Shown here: in pieces, positions 33,315 through 41,424 of the stretch
Layout: each line of letters starts with the position of its first letter
How positions within the stretch are numbered: the stretch's first letter is position 1
Assembly: GCA_964384345.1 (NCBI GenBank)
Contig: CAYLKD010000006.1
Location: 1 to 56,698, forward strand
Direction: 5' to 3'
DNA: 56,698 nucleotides
Source of the DNA: JASLCR01 sp964384345
GTDB lineage: Bacteria > Patescibacteriota > Saccharimonadia > Saccharimonadales > Saccharimonadaceae
Notes under the pieces: model-generated
Database searches by the model: none
Seen by the model: the letters and a program-made list of their open reading frames with translations, nothing else
Told to the model about the DNA's origin: nothing
Translations under genes and position numbers: made by a program

Positions 33315-34400
33315 ATGAAATTCTTTTTTGACGCGCGCTACATCCGTACAGTTGGCTTTCACGACGGCGTGTCGCGGTATTCGACGGAACTAGCGCATGC
33401 ACTGTACGAGTTAGACTCGTCGATAACATTTATCATTTCCAGCGACGCGCAGCGTAAGTTTTTGCCAAGTGGTGCAGCATTCCTCACGTTTCACGCTGTA
33501 ACGTCGTGGAAAGAACCCATGACGGCTCTCATTCTTAATAAATATAAACCCGACGTCGTTGCAACACCTCTGCAAACTATGGGGTCATTCGGACGTCACT
33601 TCAAATTAATTTTGAACCAACAAGACATGACGTATTATCGTCTACCGACGCCACCAAGCAATATGTCTTGGGTCGTGCGAATGCTATGGCGGCTCTATCA
33701 TCTGAGCTACTGGCCAGGCAGATGGACACTCAACGCCGCTGACTGTGTCGCGACGGTGTCAGAGACAAGCAAGCATGAAATCGAAGCGGCCAAATTGACG
33801 AAGCGACCGATCATCGTTGTGCCGAATGCCGCACGTGATCTTTCCAGCTACTTGAACGAGCCGGTCAAACAATATACACAGCCACCTGCCAACATCGTCT
33901 ATATGGGCTCACTTTTCGTCCACAAAAATGTTGAAACCCTGATCGCAGCTATGACATTTCTGCCTGGTCGCACTCTTCATATACTCAGTCGAGTAACGCC
34001 GTCTCGAAAGGCTGAATTATCAAAGCTGTTTCCGACTGGTAGTACTGTGATGTTCCATAACGGCGTCAGTGACGAAATCTATGCTGAAATTCTCTCAAAA
34101 AACGCAATTATGGCCAGCGCAACTAAATCCGAAGGCTTCAACCTCAATCTGGCTGAAGCGCTTAAACTCGGTGTCCCTTGTGTGTTCAGTGATATTCCGG
34201 TGCATCATGAAGTAGCAGGGGACGGCGCATTATTTGCCGATCCGCGAAGCCCCAAAGATTTTGCTGAAAAAATCACGTCGCTTGACAATGTCGCCGTGCG
34301 TGAAGCACTGATCGCCAAAGGCCAGGCCCACATCCAGAAGTTTTCATGGCAGCATTCGGCACACGTACTACTATCTGCAGCGCGCGATTTAGTGAGATAA
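33315..34400 (+). CDS. GT4-family glycosyltransferase
   Basis: 361 residues; starts MKFFFDARYIRTVGFHDGVSR, with donor-site motifs VYMGSLFVHKNVETLIAAM and ASATKSEGFNLNLAEALKLG and a late VAGDGALFADP. Divergent from the upstream GT4 gene, with a shared 50-bp promoter region. The 3' end overlaps the convergent hydrolase-like gene by 12 bp. Confidence 0.88.
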   Translation: MKFFFDARYIRTVGFHDGVSRYSTELAHALYELDSSITFIISSDAQRKFLPSGAAFLTFHAVTSWKEPMTALILNKYKPDVVATPLQTMGSFGRHFKLILNQQDMTYYRLPTPPSNMSWVVRMLWRLYHLSYWPGRWTLNAADCVATVSETSKHEIEAAKLTKRPIIVVPNAARDLSSYLNEPVKQYTQPPANIVYMGSLFVHKNVETLIAAMTFLPGRTLHILSRVTPSRKAELSKLFPTGSTVMFHNGVSDEIYAEILSKNAIMASATKSEGFNLNLAEALKLGVPCVFSDIPVHHEVAGDGALFADPRSPKDFAEKITSLDNVAVREALIAKGQAHIQKFSWQHSAHVLLSAARDLVR

Positions 34401-35267
34401 GTGCCAGTCATTGGCAGCTATGAGTGCTCGTGACGCTGCCGCTTGTGCGACCGCAGCGTGCGGTATATCTACGGGCAAAAGGAGACGTGGAGTTGCCGGT
34501 GTCACTGCATCAGTCCAATGCTTCTGCGCAGCGTCGCCGTCCACCAGCTCGTGATCGAGCATCGAACGCCAAACAACGAGCGAATCAACCTGCAAGCTAC
34601 CCGCTGCCGGTACGTCGTTACCCGCAAACGAAGCAACTTCATCTCTCGCCCTAGTCAATGGAATCGTGCCGTCTTTAATCAGTGGAAGCAAATTCGACAG
34701 TTCACCGAAGGTATAGACAAGAGAAAGTAGCCCGAGCTGCTTCCTGACTCCGACCAAATCTTGGCGTGAGGTAATGGCGTCAATAGACGTCATATGCAGG
34801 CGGGCTGAATATTCTTCGTCGGTCCGATTCTCTCGTAACATTTGGAGCGCATGATACGCTGGGACGCCACCCATCGAAATAGGGTTGAATATCACGTCGC
34901 TATAGTTGCCTTGCCTCAGTCGCTGTGCAATATCAGTAGCCGTTTCATCAGCGAGTCGCATCGCATTATAGCGTTTCCCCTCGTAGCCATATAGCGCCGT
35001 ATCGCCAAGAGCTCGGGTGACTACTGGCCAGAGTGGGGCAGTCTGCTCCTGAACGCTTTCGGCCATGACACCGGCATGGAAGACAGATAAAACCCGTGCA
35101 TCACTTCGGTAGCCTGGAATAAGCTCTTTGGTAGGATGTGAATCAGACGCTAATGGTCGCGTCGCTTCATCAGCCGCAGCGGTTAGAGCAAGTAGAATTC
35201 CTCCTTTGAGCACGGTGCGGCGCGGGAGATGGTTCTTACGCGTCTCTGGATCATGAAGCTCAGTCAT
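34389..35267 (-). CDS. Exported alpha/beta-hydrolase-like protein with twin-arginine-like signal
   Basis: 292 residues. The N terminus LPRRTVLKGGILLALTAAAD has an RR pair, a hydrophobic core and an Ala-rich end, like a Tat or lipoprotein-type signal or anchor. The body has an ISMGGVPAYHAL nucleophile elbow and a late DIPHAAVAQ histidine. Promoter TTGACG (35298-35303), 17 bp, TATAAT (35275-35280, minus strand), seven bases from the ATG. Whether the Tat pathway exists here cannot be judged from the window. Confidence 0.68.
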   Translation of the reverse strand: MTELHDPETRKNHLPRRTVLKGGILLALTAAADEATRPLASDSHPTKELIPGYRSDARVLSVFHAGVMAESVQEQTAPLWPVVTRALGDTALYGYEGKRYNAMRLADETATDIAQRLRQGNYSDVIFNPISMGGVPAYHALQMLRENRTDEEYSARLHMTSIDAITSRQDLVGVRKQLGLLSLVYTFGELSNLLPLIKDGTIPLTRARDEVASFAGNDVPAAGSLQVDSLVVWRSMLDHELVDGDAAQKHWTDAVTPATPRLLLPVDIPHAAVAQAAASRALIAANDWHLSH

Positions 35268-35317
35268 TGATACTATTATACATCTTTTTGATTATTTCGT
35301 CAATATATAGACATGCT

Positions 35318-35343
35318 AAAGGCCCGAGGGATTTCCCCGGGCC
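35318..35343 (-). terminator. Intrinsic terminator of a GC-rich cassette
   Basis: On the minus strand a GGCCCG/CGGGCC stem with a GGG/CCC extension and an ATTT-type loop is followed by TTT. It lies about 30 bp after the stop of the gene at 35372. Confidence 0.7.
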
Positions 35344-35371
35344 GATAGCACCGTGCGCGTTGGTTCGATCC

Positions 35372-36217
35372 TCAGAAGTTCTCAAGAACCGAGTGGATGA
35401 CACCCCGGAAGAGATCGGGCTGCTGCAGGTAGCCGCAGTGGACACCGGCCACTCCGACGATCTCGATCGAGGGCGCCGCCTCCTTGTGGAGGTCGGCCGC
35501 CAGTGGCTGGCGGACAACTTCGTTGCCCGGGCCGTCGCAGCGGACGAGGGTCACGCTGAAGAACCTGAGCACCTCGCAGGCTTTCGCCAGCGCGCCGTTT
35601 TGCTCCACCTCGATCATGAGCCGGATCTGGGACAGCCAGAGCTGTCCAGAGTAGCCGGTGAGACCTCGAATTGCCAGCTGCTTCACCCGTGAACGCCAGG
35701 TGGGCTCGTCCATGTCGAATCCTGCGAGCTCAAACATGACATCGTCGGATGGACACTCGATGAACTCGTCCTTTGGCGGAACCTTGATCATGCTGAGCGG
35801 CATCACGAGGACACCCAACGGCGACATCAGGAACTTCCCGACGAACTTGCTGCACATGGCGCCGATCATCGTCTGGACCCCCCATGGGGGGTCCACCATG
35901 ATGACCTTCAGCCACCTGAAGTCGTCGTATGAGCGTTGGTTCAGCAACTCTTGCAGGACGAACGGCACTTGAACGCCGCCGAGCGATGAACCGATCAGGA
36001 CGACCTTGTTGCCAGTGGCGTGGGCCGTCATGATGGCGTCGATCGCCCAGTCGATGACCTGCTGGAGGACGATACCGTTAGCGGGGTTATAGTTGAACGT
36101 CACCAGGTTTTTTATTCCCAGTGGCGCGTGTTGCTCCTCCCCACGGGCGAGTATGCCCGGCAAGCAGATGAACGTGATGTCCGGGTCCCACGATGAGCTT
36201 CCGCTCACGATGATCAC
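35372..36217 (-). CDS. Alpha/beta-hydrolase-like protein of a GC-rich cassette
   Basis: 281 residues from GTG 36217 (an alternative GTG at 36208 is better spaced from the AAGGA site). The core shows FICLPGILARG, nucleophile elbow VLIGSSLGGVQVPFVL, and a late GVAGVHCGYLQQPD histidine. Base composition is clearly more GC-rich than the flanking genes, with C/G third positions. An 11-bp inverted repeat flanks the gene: TAGCACCGTGC at 35346-35356 and GCACGGTGCTA at 36255-36265. It is the only cassette gene in the window with a recognisable enzyme fold. Confidence 0.75.
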   Translation of the reverse strand: MIIVSGSSSWDPDITFICLPGILARGEEQHAPLGIKNLVTFNYNPANGIVLQQVIDWAIDAIMTAHATGNKVVLIGSSLGGVQVPFVLQELLNQRSYDDFRWLKVIMVDPPWGVQTMIGAMCSKFVGKFLMSPLGVLVMPLSMIKVPPKDEFIECPSDDVMFELAGFDMDEPTWRSRVKQLAIRGLTGYSGQLWLSQIRLMIEVEQNGALAKACEVLRFFSVTLVRCDGPGNEVVRQPLAADLHKEAAPSIEIVGVAGVHCGYLQQPDLFRGVIHSVLENF

Positions 36218-36251
36218 GTCCTTATGCGTAAGAACTCTGGAAGAACCAGTT

Positions 36252-36303
36252 GTAGCACGGTGCTACTTAAGCTTATAGTAGCATATTATTGCTAAATTTG
36301 CAA
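36252..36303 (-). promoter_or_regulatory. Promoter with palindromic start-site element
   Basis: On the minus strand TTGCAA (36298-36303), 17 bp and TACTAT (36275-36280) form a promoter. A near-perfect palindrome GTAGCAC-G-GTGCTAC (36252-36266) lies where transcription should start; it could be an operator or a 5' stem. Part of it recurs inverted downstream of the gene. Confidence 0.55.
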
Positions 36304-36305
36304 TA

Positions 36306-37127
36306 TTAGATGATGACATTCGCAACGGCTGCAGCCACTGGCTGGCTCATCGCTTCTGGGGTCAGGTCAGCAGAGGTATCAAAGATTGCCATCGGCCGCG
36401 TAGCTGTGTCAAAACCTGTAGGTACATTGGGTAAAACGTACGTTTTAGCGGTAGATGGAGGAAGTAACCGCTCAACAGTACGGTTACGATCGCGCTCATT
36501 ACGCTCATTTATCTGCGCTACGAGCACGTCAACCTCAGCTTTCTCAGTTTCTGATAGCTCTTCGTATGTTTTCTGTGCAAATCCTAAGGTACGGCGAGCG
36601 CCGACAATAACGTCGCAGATAAAATACAGCCCCATACGGTAATCACATAATCCTTCATCGTGCATTTCAATGGCAATGTTTTCCAGCGCTCGACCATCGA
36701 TTAATACGACTTCAAATCCGTCTTTTCCCGCGTCACGAAGCCACTTTTTAGTCAGCATAGCTACGAAATCTTGACTCGCTGGGCGAGCTCCGACTTTGGC
36801 ACTTTTTGCGCCAACTTCATTGGTATAGAGCAGCGCATCGCGTTCCGGTTTTGTCATACCATAGACTGTTTTTACAAGCTGCAGACATGCTGTCGCATTA
36901 GCTTCGTCTCGCAAAAACGCATCGAGCGCCTCAGTATCATCTAAATCAACGTTTGCCTGTGTCGCGGCAACGACCAGCACGCGAAATGTTTGCCCTCGGT
37001 CGATCAGCATCACTTTGTAGCCACATTCATCGCGCAGATAATCCTTTGTGCGCTGGACAATCGTGCCTTTACCGCTGCGGGCTTCGCCATCAAACGTGAT
37101 AAGTTTTGGCAAAGTTGGCGTAGTCAT
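36306..37127 (-). CDS. Cytidylate-kinase-like P-loop nucleotide kinase
   Basis: The ATG at 37127 is preferred because TATAGT ends seven bases upstream; the frame extends further but without promoter support. The 273-residue protein has ITFDGEARSGKGTIVQ (P-loop), IDRGQTFRVLV and VVLIDGRALENIA, matching the order of CMP/dCMP kinase motifs (DGPAASGKGT, DTGAMYR, DGRDIGT). It is longer than typical Cmk (about 220), with a C-terminal extension, and the motifs are diverged, so another nucleotide kinase is possible. Confidence 0.65.
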   Translation of the reverse strand: MTTPTLPKLITFDGEARSGKGTIVQRTKDYLRDECGYKVMLIDRGQTFRVLVVAATQANVDLDDTEALDAFLRDEANATACLQLVKTVYGMTKPERDALLYTNEVGAKSAKVGARPASQDFVAMLTKKWLRDAGKDGFEVVLIDGRALENIAIEMHDEGLCDYRMGLYFICDVIVGARRTLGFAQKTYEELSETEKAEVDVLVAQINERNERDRNRTVERLLPPSTAKTYVLPNVPTGFDTATRPMAIFDTSADLTPEAMSQPVAAAVANVII

Positions 37128-37304
37128 TGAAATAACTATACCAATGAATAGTTTTATACACCACACGGTATCCTTTTTTTATCTTGAAGTAAGAGGAGGC
37201 GCTGTTTTAGGCGTGTCAAAGTAAGCCATCTTTTGATCATAATAGAAGTGGCTCCAGCGGTTATCTTAATGCACAGTTTTCATCTCTGTTACAATAGAGT
37301 AATT

Positions 37305-37781
37305 ATGACTAAGAAGTCGTCCCCCAAAAAGTCATCTCCCTCTGTACTCGTTAACAGGCGAGCGCGCTTTGATTACACGCTGGGTGAAGAAATTGTTGCC
37401 GGACTCAGTCTGACTGGTATCGAAACCAGAGCAGCACGTGATGGTCACGTCCAGCTGAAAGGATCGTTTGTGACGATTCGAGACGATGAATTATGGCTTA
37501 ACAACGCTAGTTTTAGTTTGAAGCTCAACGAGCGAGGAAAGGTGAATGCGCGTACTGTCGATACCGCACCGCGCAAGCTTCTTGCAAAACGCAAGCAAAT
37601 TGACTCGCTCAAAGAGAGCAAAAAGCAAGGTATGTCTATCGTGCCAACAAAACTGATAATAAAAGGACGCTACATCAAAATCGTCATCGCACTTGGTAAG
37701 GGTAAGAAAAATTATGACAAACGCCAAACGATCAAAAAGCGCGATCAAGACCGTGATGTAAAACGAATGATGAAATTGTAG
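37305..37781 (+). CDS. smpB: SsrA-binding protein SmpB
   Basis: The true start is ATG 37305 (TACAAT nine bases upstream); the open frame runs further upstream. The 158-residue protein has an added basic N terminus (KKSSPKKSSPS), then RRARFDYTLGEEIVAGLSLTGIE, VQLKGSFVTIRDDELWL, and the C-terminal RQTIKKRDQDRDVKR. SmpB brings tmRNA to stalled ribosomes. No tmRNA was identified in the window. Confidence 0.95.
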   Translation: MTKKSSPKKSSPSVLVNRRARFDYTLGEEIVAGLSLTGIETRAARDGHVQLKGSFVTIRDDELWLNNASFSLKLNERGKVNARTVDTAPRKLLAKRKQIDSLKESKKQGMSIVPTKLIIKGRYIKIVIALGKGKKNYDKRQTIKKRDQDRDVKRMMKL

Positions 37782-37796
37782 TTAATTTCGAAAACA

Positions 37797-37820
37797 TAAA
37801 AAAACCACCTGCAAGATGGT
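37797..37820 (-). terminator. Intrinsic terminator serving the minus-strand cassette
   Basis: On the minus strand ACCATC-TTGCA-GGTGGT is followed by seven T. It lies downstream of the GC-rich gene at 37900. Next to it, a perfect 13-bp stem GTCCGCCGCGTTC (37838-37850) with GAACGCGGCGGAC (37863-37875) forms a second strong hairpin within the same transcript. Confidence 0.75.
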
Positions 37821-37899
37821 AGATATTTGGTTCGTCCGTCCGCCGCGTTCAACTCGTGAGAGGAACGCGGCGGACGGGATGTGGGCTAATCGGGGCCAC

Positions 37900-38325
37900 T
37901 CAGTGTGAGTAACTCCTTCTGCCGACCCTACCGTTCCGGTAGAACGTCAGCTGGAAGGGTACACCCTCGTCCTCGAACCAGCAGTCGGCGATGAAGCAGT
38001 GGACTGCAGTGATCTGCGTGGATCCGAAGTACTGGATCTTAGATCCTGCCGGAATCACCACCTTCCTCGGAGTGACGGCGAGCCGAGAAGACCCCTTCGT
38101 AATGTCGGTTCGTGTTGACTGGCCCAGCTGGACGACCTTGACGGACGTCCAATCCTCCCACTCCTCGAGCCGCAGAGTGATCTGGCTTCCGATGATCTGA
38201 TACCAGTTGTTCTTCTTCGTCTGGCTGAGCCAGGACGGCTCGGAGAACGGCTTGAAGTACTTGCCTGTCACGTTCCTCACGTGACTGATGACGGATCCCA
38301 TCGACCGACCCATGTCGGACACCAT
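37900..38325 (-). CDS. Hypothetical protein of a GC-rich cassette
   Basis: Up to 141 residues; starts at ATG 38325 or the ATG four codons later, both near an AAAGG site. The protein has strand-rich segments (ITLRLEEWEDWTSVKVVQLG, VIPAGSKIQYFGSTQITAVH) and a C-terminal basic FYRNGRVGRRSYSH; no signal or membrane helix. Lysines seen are AAG and third positions are GC-rich, unlike smpB and xth on either side. Family not recognised; a small beta-barrel is a guess. Confidence 0.68.
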   Translation of the reverse strand: MVSDMGRSMGSVISHVRNVTGKYFKPFSEPSWLSQTKKNNWYQIIGSQITLRLEEWEDWTSVKVVQLGQSTRTDITKGSSRLAVTPRKVVIPAGSKIQYFGSTQITAVHCFIADCWFEDEGVPFQLTFYRNGRVGRRSYSH

Positions 38326-38354
38326 CCTTTCGGTAGTAACGGTGTAATTATTAA

Positions 38355-38381
38355 CTTATAATATTATGCATTGATTGTCAA
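38355..38381 (-). promoter_or_regulatory. Promoter of the GC-rich cassette at 37900
   Basis: Minus strand TTGACA (38376-38381) with TATAAG (38355-38360); the 15-bp spacer is short, and an overlapping TAATAT may serve instead. It lies between two divergent genes. Confidence 0.5.
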
Positions 38382-38424
38382 TAGTTCTAAATAAAATGAA
38401 AATTTTTTCTGGTATTATACATGT

Positions 38425-39225
38425 ATGAAATTATTCTCTTGGAATGTAAACGGGATCCGTGCGGTGCTCAACAAAGGTGCTTTTGAAGAGTTTCTAGCAA
38501 CATATGAACCCGATATCGTGTGTCTGCAGGAAACGAAGGCGCAGCGCGATCAATTTGAGATGGACTTTGGGCAATACGAAGAGCATTTTTTTAGTGCTGT
38601 AAAAAAGGGTTATTCGGGGACAGCTATTTTTACAAAAACTCCAGCACTCAGGTACATCGATGGCTTCTCAGATGAGATCATCGCAAAGTTCAAGGTGCAT
38701 GGCGACACATATGGCAACCCGAACGATGAAGGTAGAGTGATAGCAGCTGAATTTGACAAATTTTGGGTGGTAACAGTGTACACGCCGAATGCAAAGGGCG
38801 ATTTGAGCCGCTTGAGTCTCAGACATGATAGCTGGGACAAAGCATTTTTAGCCCATGTGCGTCAGCTCGAGGAGACAAAGCCAGTACTATTTTGTGGTGA
38901 TCTAAATGTTGCACACAGTGAAATTGATCTCGCCAATCCGAAAGACAATGTCGGCAAGCACGGTTTTACCAATGAAGAACGTGAAGGGTTTGATAATTTC
39001 CTCAAGGCAGGCTTTGTTGATACGTTTCGTGCGGCGAATCCTGACAAAGTAGGCGCATACAGTTGGTGGACGCATTGGGCAAATTCACGAGCACGTAATA
39101 TTGGCTGGCGGATTGATTATTGGCTGGCAAGCAAATGCATTGCCGATAAAGTGTCTAATCCACAGATTCATCCAGAGCAAATGGGCAGTGATCACTGCCC
39201 AGTGAGCATTGAGATCAATCTATAA
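38425..39225 (+). CDS. xth: Exodeoxyribonuclease III
   Basis: 266 residues with the AP-endonuclease motifs KLFSWNVNGIRA, DIVCLQETKA, YTPNAKG, CGDLNVAHSEIDLANP and GSDHCPVSIEI (catalytic Asn, Glu, Asp and His). It cuts DNA at abasic sites and removes 3' blocks. TATTAT ends six bases before the ATG (leaderless). The stop overlaps the next start (TAATG). Confidence 0.96.
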   Translation: MKLFSWNVNGIRAVLNKGAFEEFLATYEPDIVCLQETKAQRDQFEMDFGQYEEHFFSAVKKGYSGTAIFTKTPALRYIDGFSDEIIAKFKVHGDTYGNPNDEGRVIAAEFDKFWVVTVYTPNAKGDLSRLSLRHDSWDKAFLAHVRQLEETKPVLFCGDLNVAHSEIDLANPKDNVGKHGFTNEEREGFDNFLKAGFVDTFRAANPDKVGAYSWWTHWANSRARNIGWRIDYWLASKCIADKVSNPQIHPEQMGSDHCPVSIEINL

Positions 39226-39671
39226 TGCACACTTTGGTTATCTGCTCGAGCGCAAATTTTTATGAGCACGTCGTGCAGATACAACAAAAACTGACGGCAG
39301 CTAATCTTGTAGTTATTATTCCAAAATCAGCTCAAAAGATGAAAGACGCGGGAGACTACACTGTCAACAAAACTTGGTATACCAACCCAAATGATTATGT
39401 ACTCAAAGCTGATCTGGTGAGGACTCATTTCGATAACATAACTACGGGTGACGCAGTATTAGTTGTAAATGACGAAAAGCATGGTCGCGCCGGATACATT
39501 GGTCCAAATGTCTTGATGGAAATGAGCCTTGCCTGGTATCAGCACAAACCAATTTATCTGTTAAATGCATTTGACGAGGAATCTCCGTTTGAAGAAGAAA
39601 TAAAAGCAATGGAGCCGATTATTTTGCACGGTGATTTCTCAAAATTGACAGCGAAAGTAAATCATGAGTAG
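39225..39671 (+). CDS. Nucleoside 2-deoxyribosyltransferase-like protein
   Basis: 148 residues. The C-terminal GYIGPNVLMEMSLAWYQHKP, followed by IYLLN, matches the conserved substrate loop of nucleoside deoxyribosyltransferase/DUF4406-like proteins (IGpNvl.Em..A...~KPi). N-terminal LVICSSANFYEHV fits a Rossmann-like first strand. Could act on nucleosides or be a structural relative. Coupled to xth and, by an eight-base overlap, to the next gene. Confidence 0.6.
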   Translation: MHTLVICSSANFYEHVVQIQQKLTAANLVVIIPKSAQKMKDAGDYTVNKTWYTNPNDYVLKADLVRTHFDNITTGDAVLVVNDEKHGRAGYIGPNVLMEMSLAWYQHKPIYLLNAFDEESPFEEEIKAMEPIILHGDFSKLTAKVNHE

Positions 39672-40302
39672 TTCAATCGCTGCTGCCTCGCTTGTTATGC
39701 TTGTCGGACCGAGCGCGATAGGCAAATCGACCCTCATGAACCAGGTGGTAGCTCAAAACAGCGACTTCGGCCGGGTTCGCGTTTTTACGACCCGTCCACC
39801 GCGCTCAAATGACGAGGCTGGGATGTATCGCTATCTGAGCATCAGCGAGGCCCAAGAAGAGATAGCGAATGGTCGAGTTGTGCAGCATGCAACATCGCCA
39901 ACGACCGGAATGATATATGGTACGCAGCTACAAGACTACACCTCTCGCTACAACATGCTTGATACACTCTCGAATGTCGTGGACGAGCTACGAACACTAC
40001 CGTTCGAGTCGACAACTACCGTCACTCTATACGCTGATCCAGGCGAATGGCATCAGTGGTTTTTGTCGCGGTACCCGAAACAATCCGATGAGGCCTCGAA
40101 ACGTCTCGAGGAAGCTGCGCTATCCATCAATTGGTCACTTCGTGACAAAAACACCTATTGGCTCAAAAATAGTTCCACGATGCCGATCCATGAAACCGCT
40201 GCCAACTTCATAGATATTGTCTTGTCTCAGCCGACACGCACAGACGTACCGAGTGAAGCCTTAACTATGCTCGCATTACTCGCGAAAGGTATGTGGAAGT
40301 AA
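39664..40302 (+). CDS. Guanylate-kinase-like P-loop protein
   Basis: 212 residues. VMLVGPSAIGKSTLM (P-loop), RVFTTRPPRSNDEAGMYRYL (like the GMPK substrate loop TTRxPR..E..G..Y.F) and GMIYGTQLQDY resemble guanylate kinase. The rest is diverged, so substrate specificity is uncertain. Fourth in a run of nucleotide-related genes. Confidence 0.65.
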   Translation: MSSSIAAASLVMLVGPSAIGKSTLMNQVVAQNSDFGRVRVFTTRPPRSNDEAGMYRYLSISEAQEEIANGRVVQHATSPTTGMIYGTQLQDYTSRYNMLDTLSNVVDELRTLPFESTTTVTLYADPGEWHQWFLSRYPKQSDEASKRLEEAALSINWSLRDKNTYWLKNSSTMPIHETAANFIDIVLSQPTRTDVPSEALTMLALLAKGMWK

Positions 40303-40314
40303 CAAGTAACGTAT

Positions 40315-41103
40315 ATGGATCTTACGTATTGGAAAAAACAGACCGCTGCTGCACCACTCTATCCGAACATCGAGTGGAATAAGCCCGAACGCCGAGATGT
40401 AGCTGGCCGCCTGCTAATTGTCGGTGGCAATAAGCTTGGATTTGTAGCCGTAGCTGAGAGCTACCAAACTGCAAAATCAGCCGGTGCAGGTCAGGTGAAA
40501 GTAGTATTACCGGATTGTCTCAAATCGAGTGTTCCAAAAACGTTGGAGGATGTTGTCTTTGCCTCCTGCAATAATTCTGGCGGCCTTAATCAAGAAGCAA
40601 AACGCGATTTGCTAGCAAGTGCCGCATGGTCAGACGAAGTACTGCTGATCGGCGATGCTGGACGAAACAGCGAAACGGCAATACTGTACGAACAGTTCAT
40701 CAAAGAATATACTGGCAAGTTGACCGTCACGCGCGATGCAATTGATCTTGTCAAAAATGATGCTCAGTTACTCGTTACGCGGCCAGATACGCTACTCATC
40801 ATGAGTTTTGCGCAGGTGCAAAAATTATTTCAAAATGTCTATTACCCGAAAGTGCTGACTTTCAGCATGCAGCTATTGCAGCTCGTCGAGGCTTTACATA
40901 AATTTACGCTGACATATCCGGTCACAATCGTGACGCTTCATGCCGATACGCTGATCGTCGCTAGCGGAGGAACGATTAATACCCAAGCATGGGAAAATCC
41001 GATGGCAATTTGGCGTGGGACGGTGGGCACCAATGCAGCGAGCTATTGGCTTTGGAACCCAACCCATCCTCTGGAAGCAACAATGGCGTCGCTACTTTCA
41101 TAA
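40315..41103 (+). CDS. Ribokinase-fold protein like NAD(P)HX dehydratase (NnrD), diverged
   Basis: 262 residues. GRLLIVGGNKLGFVAVAESY followed by TAKSAGAGQVKVVLPD matches the N-terminal half of ADP/ATP-dependent NAD(P)H-hydrate dehydratases. The later half keeps PVTIVTLHADTLIVASGG but lacks the usual GTGD catalytic motif, so activity may be lost or changed. Starts 12 bases after the kinase-like gene. Confidence 0.6.
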   Translation: MDLTYWKKQTAAAPLYPNIEWNKPERRDVAGRLLIVGGNKLGFVAVAESYQTAKSAGAGQVKVVLPDCLKSSVPKTLEDVVFASCNNSGGLNQEAKRDLLASAAWSDEVLLIGDAGRNSETAILYEQFIKEYTGKLTVTRDAIDLVKNDAQLLVTRPDTLLIMSFAQVQKLFQNVYYPKVLTFSMQLLQLVEALHKFTLTYPVTIVTLHADTLIVASGGTINTQAWENPMAIWRGTVGTNAASYWLWNPTHPLEATMASLLS

Positions 41104-41177
41104 TATAGTTTTATAGCAGATGTCTAAGTAACCAATAAAAAACGACCAATGTAGGTCGAAATTTATTATATAGATCG

Positions 41178-41264
41178 TGGTACCGCGGACCGGACTTGAA
41201 CCGGTACGTCCCGAAGGACACAAGATTTTGAGTCTGGCGTGTCTACCAATTCCACCACCGCGGC
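41178..41264 (-). tRNA. tRNA-Leu (CAA)
   Basis: 87 nt including an encoded CCA. Acceptor GCCGCGG pairs with CCGCGGT (one G-U), D-arm GTGGAATTGGTAGACAC, anticodon loop CTCAAAA (anticodon CAA), a long variable arm TGTCCTTCGGGACGT and T-arm ACCGGTTCAAGTCCGGT. The anticodon stem has one C-U mismatch (position 28-42). The rest of 41104-41424 has no gene. Confidence 0.95.
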
Positions 41265-41424
41265 ACATTGTACTAATCGCTACTTTTTTGTCCTAGCTAG
41301 ACTCTGCTCACTTCGCTGACACGGTGTCTACGAATATGTACGTTCAACGCAGACCACCACCGCCGCATGTGCTGTAAAAACACTTCTCATATTGTACAAT
41401 AGACCTAAGTGGGAATCTATAGAT

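Noticed and set aside
35267..35692. Plus-strand open frame opposite the GC-rich hydrolase-like gene
   Set aside because: GC-rich codon bias creates open antisense frames; it has no SD site and includes the terminator of the real gene.
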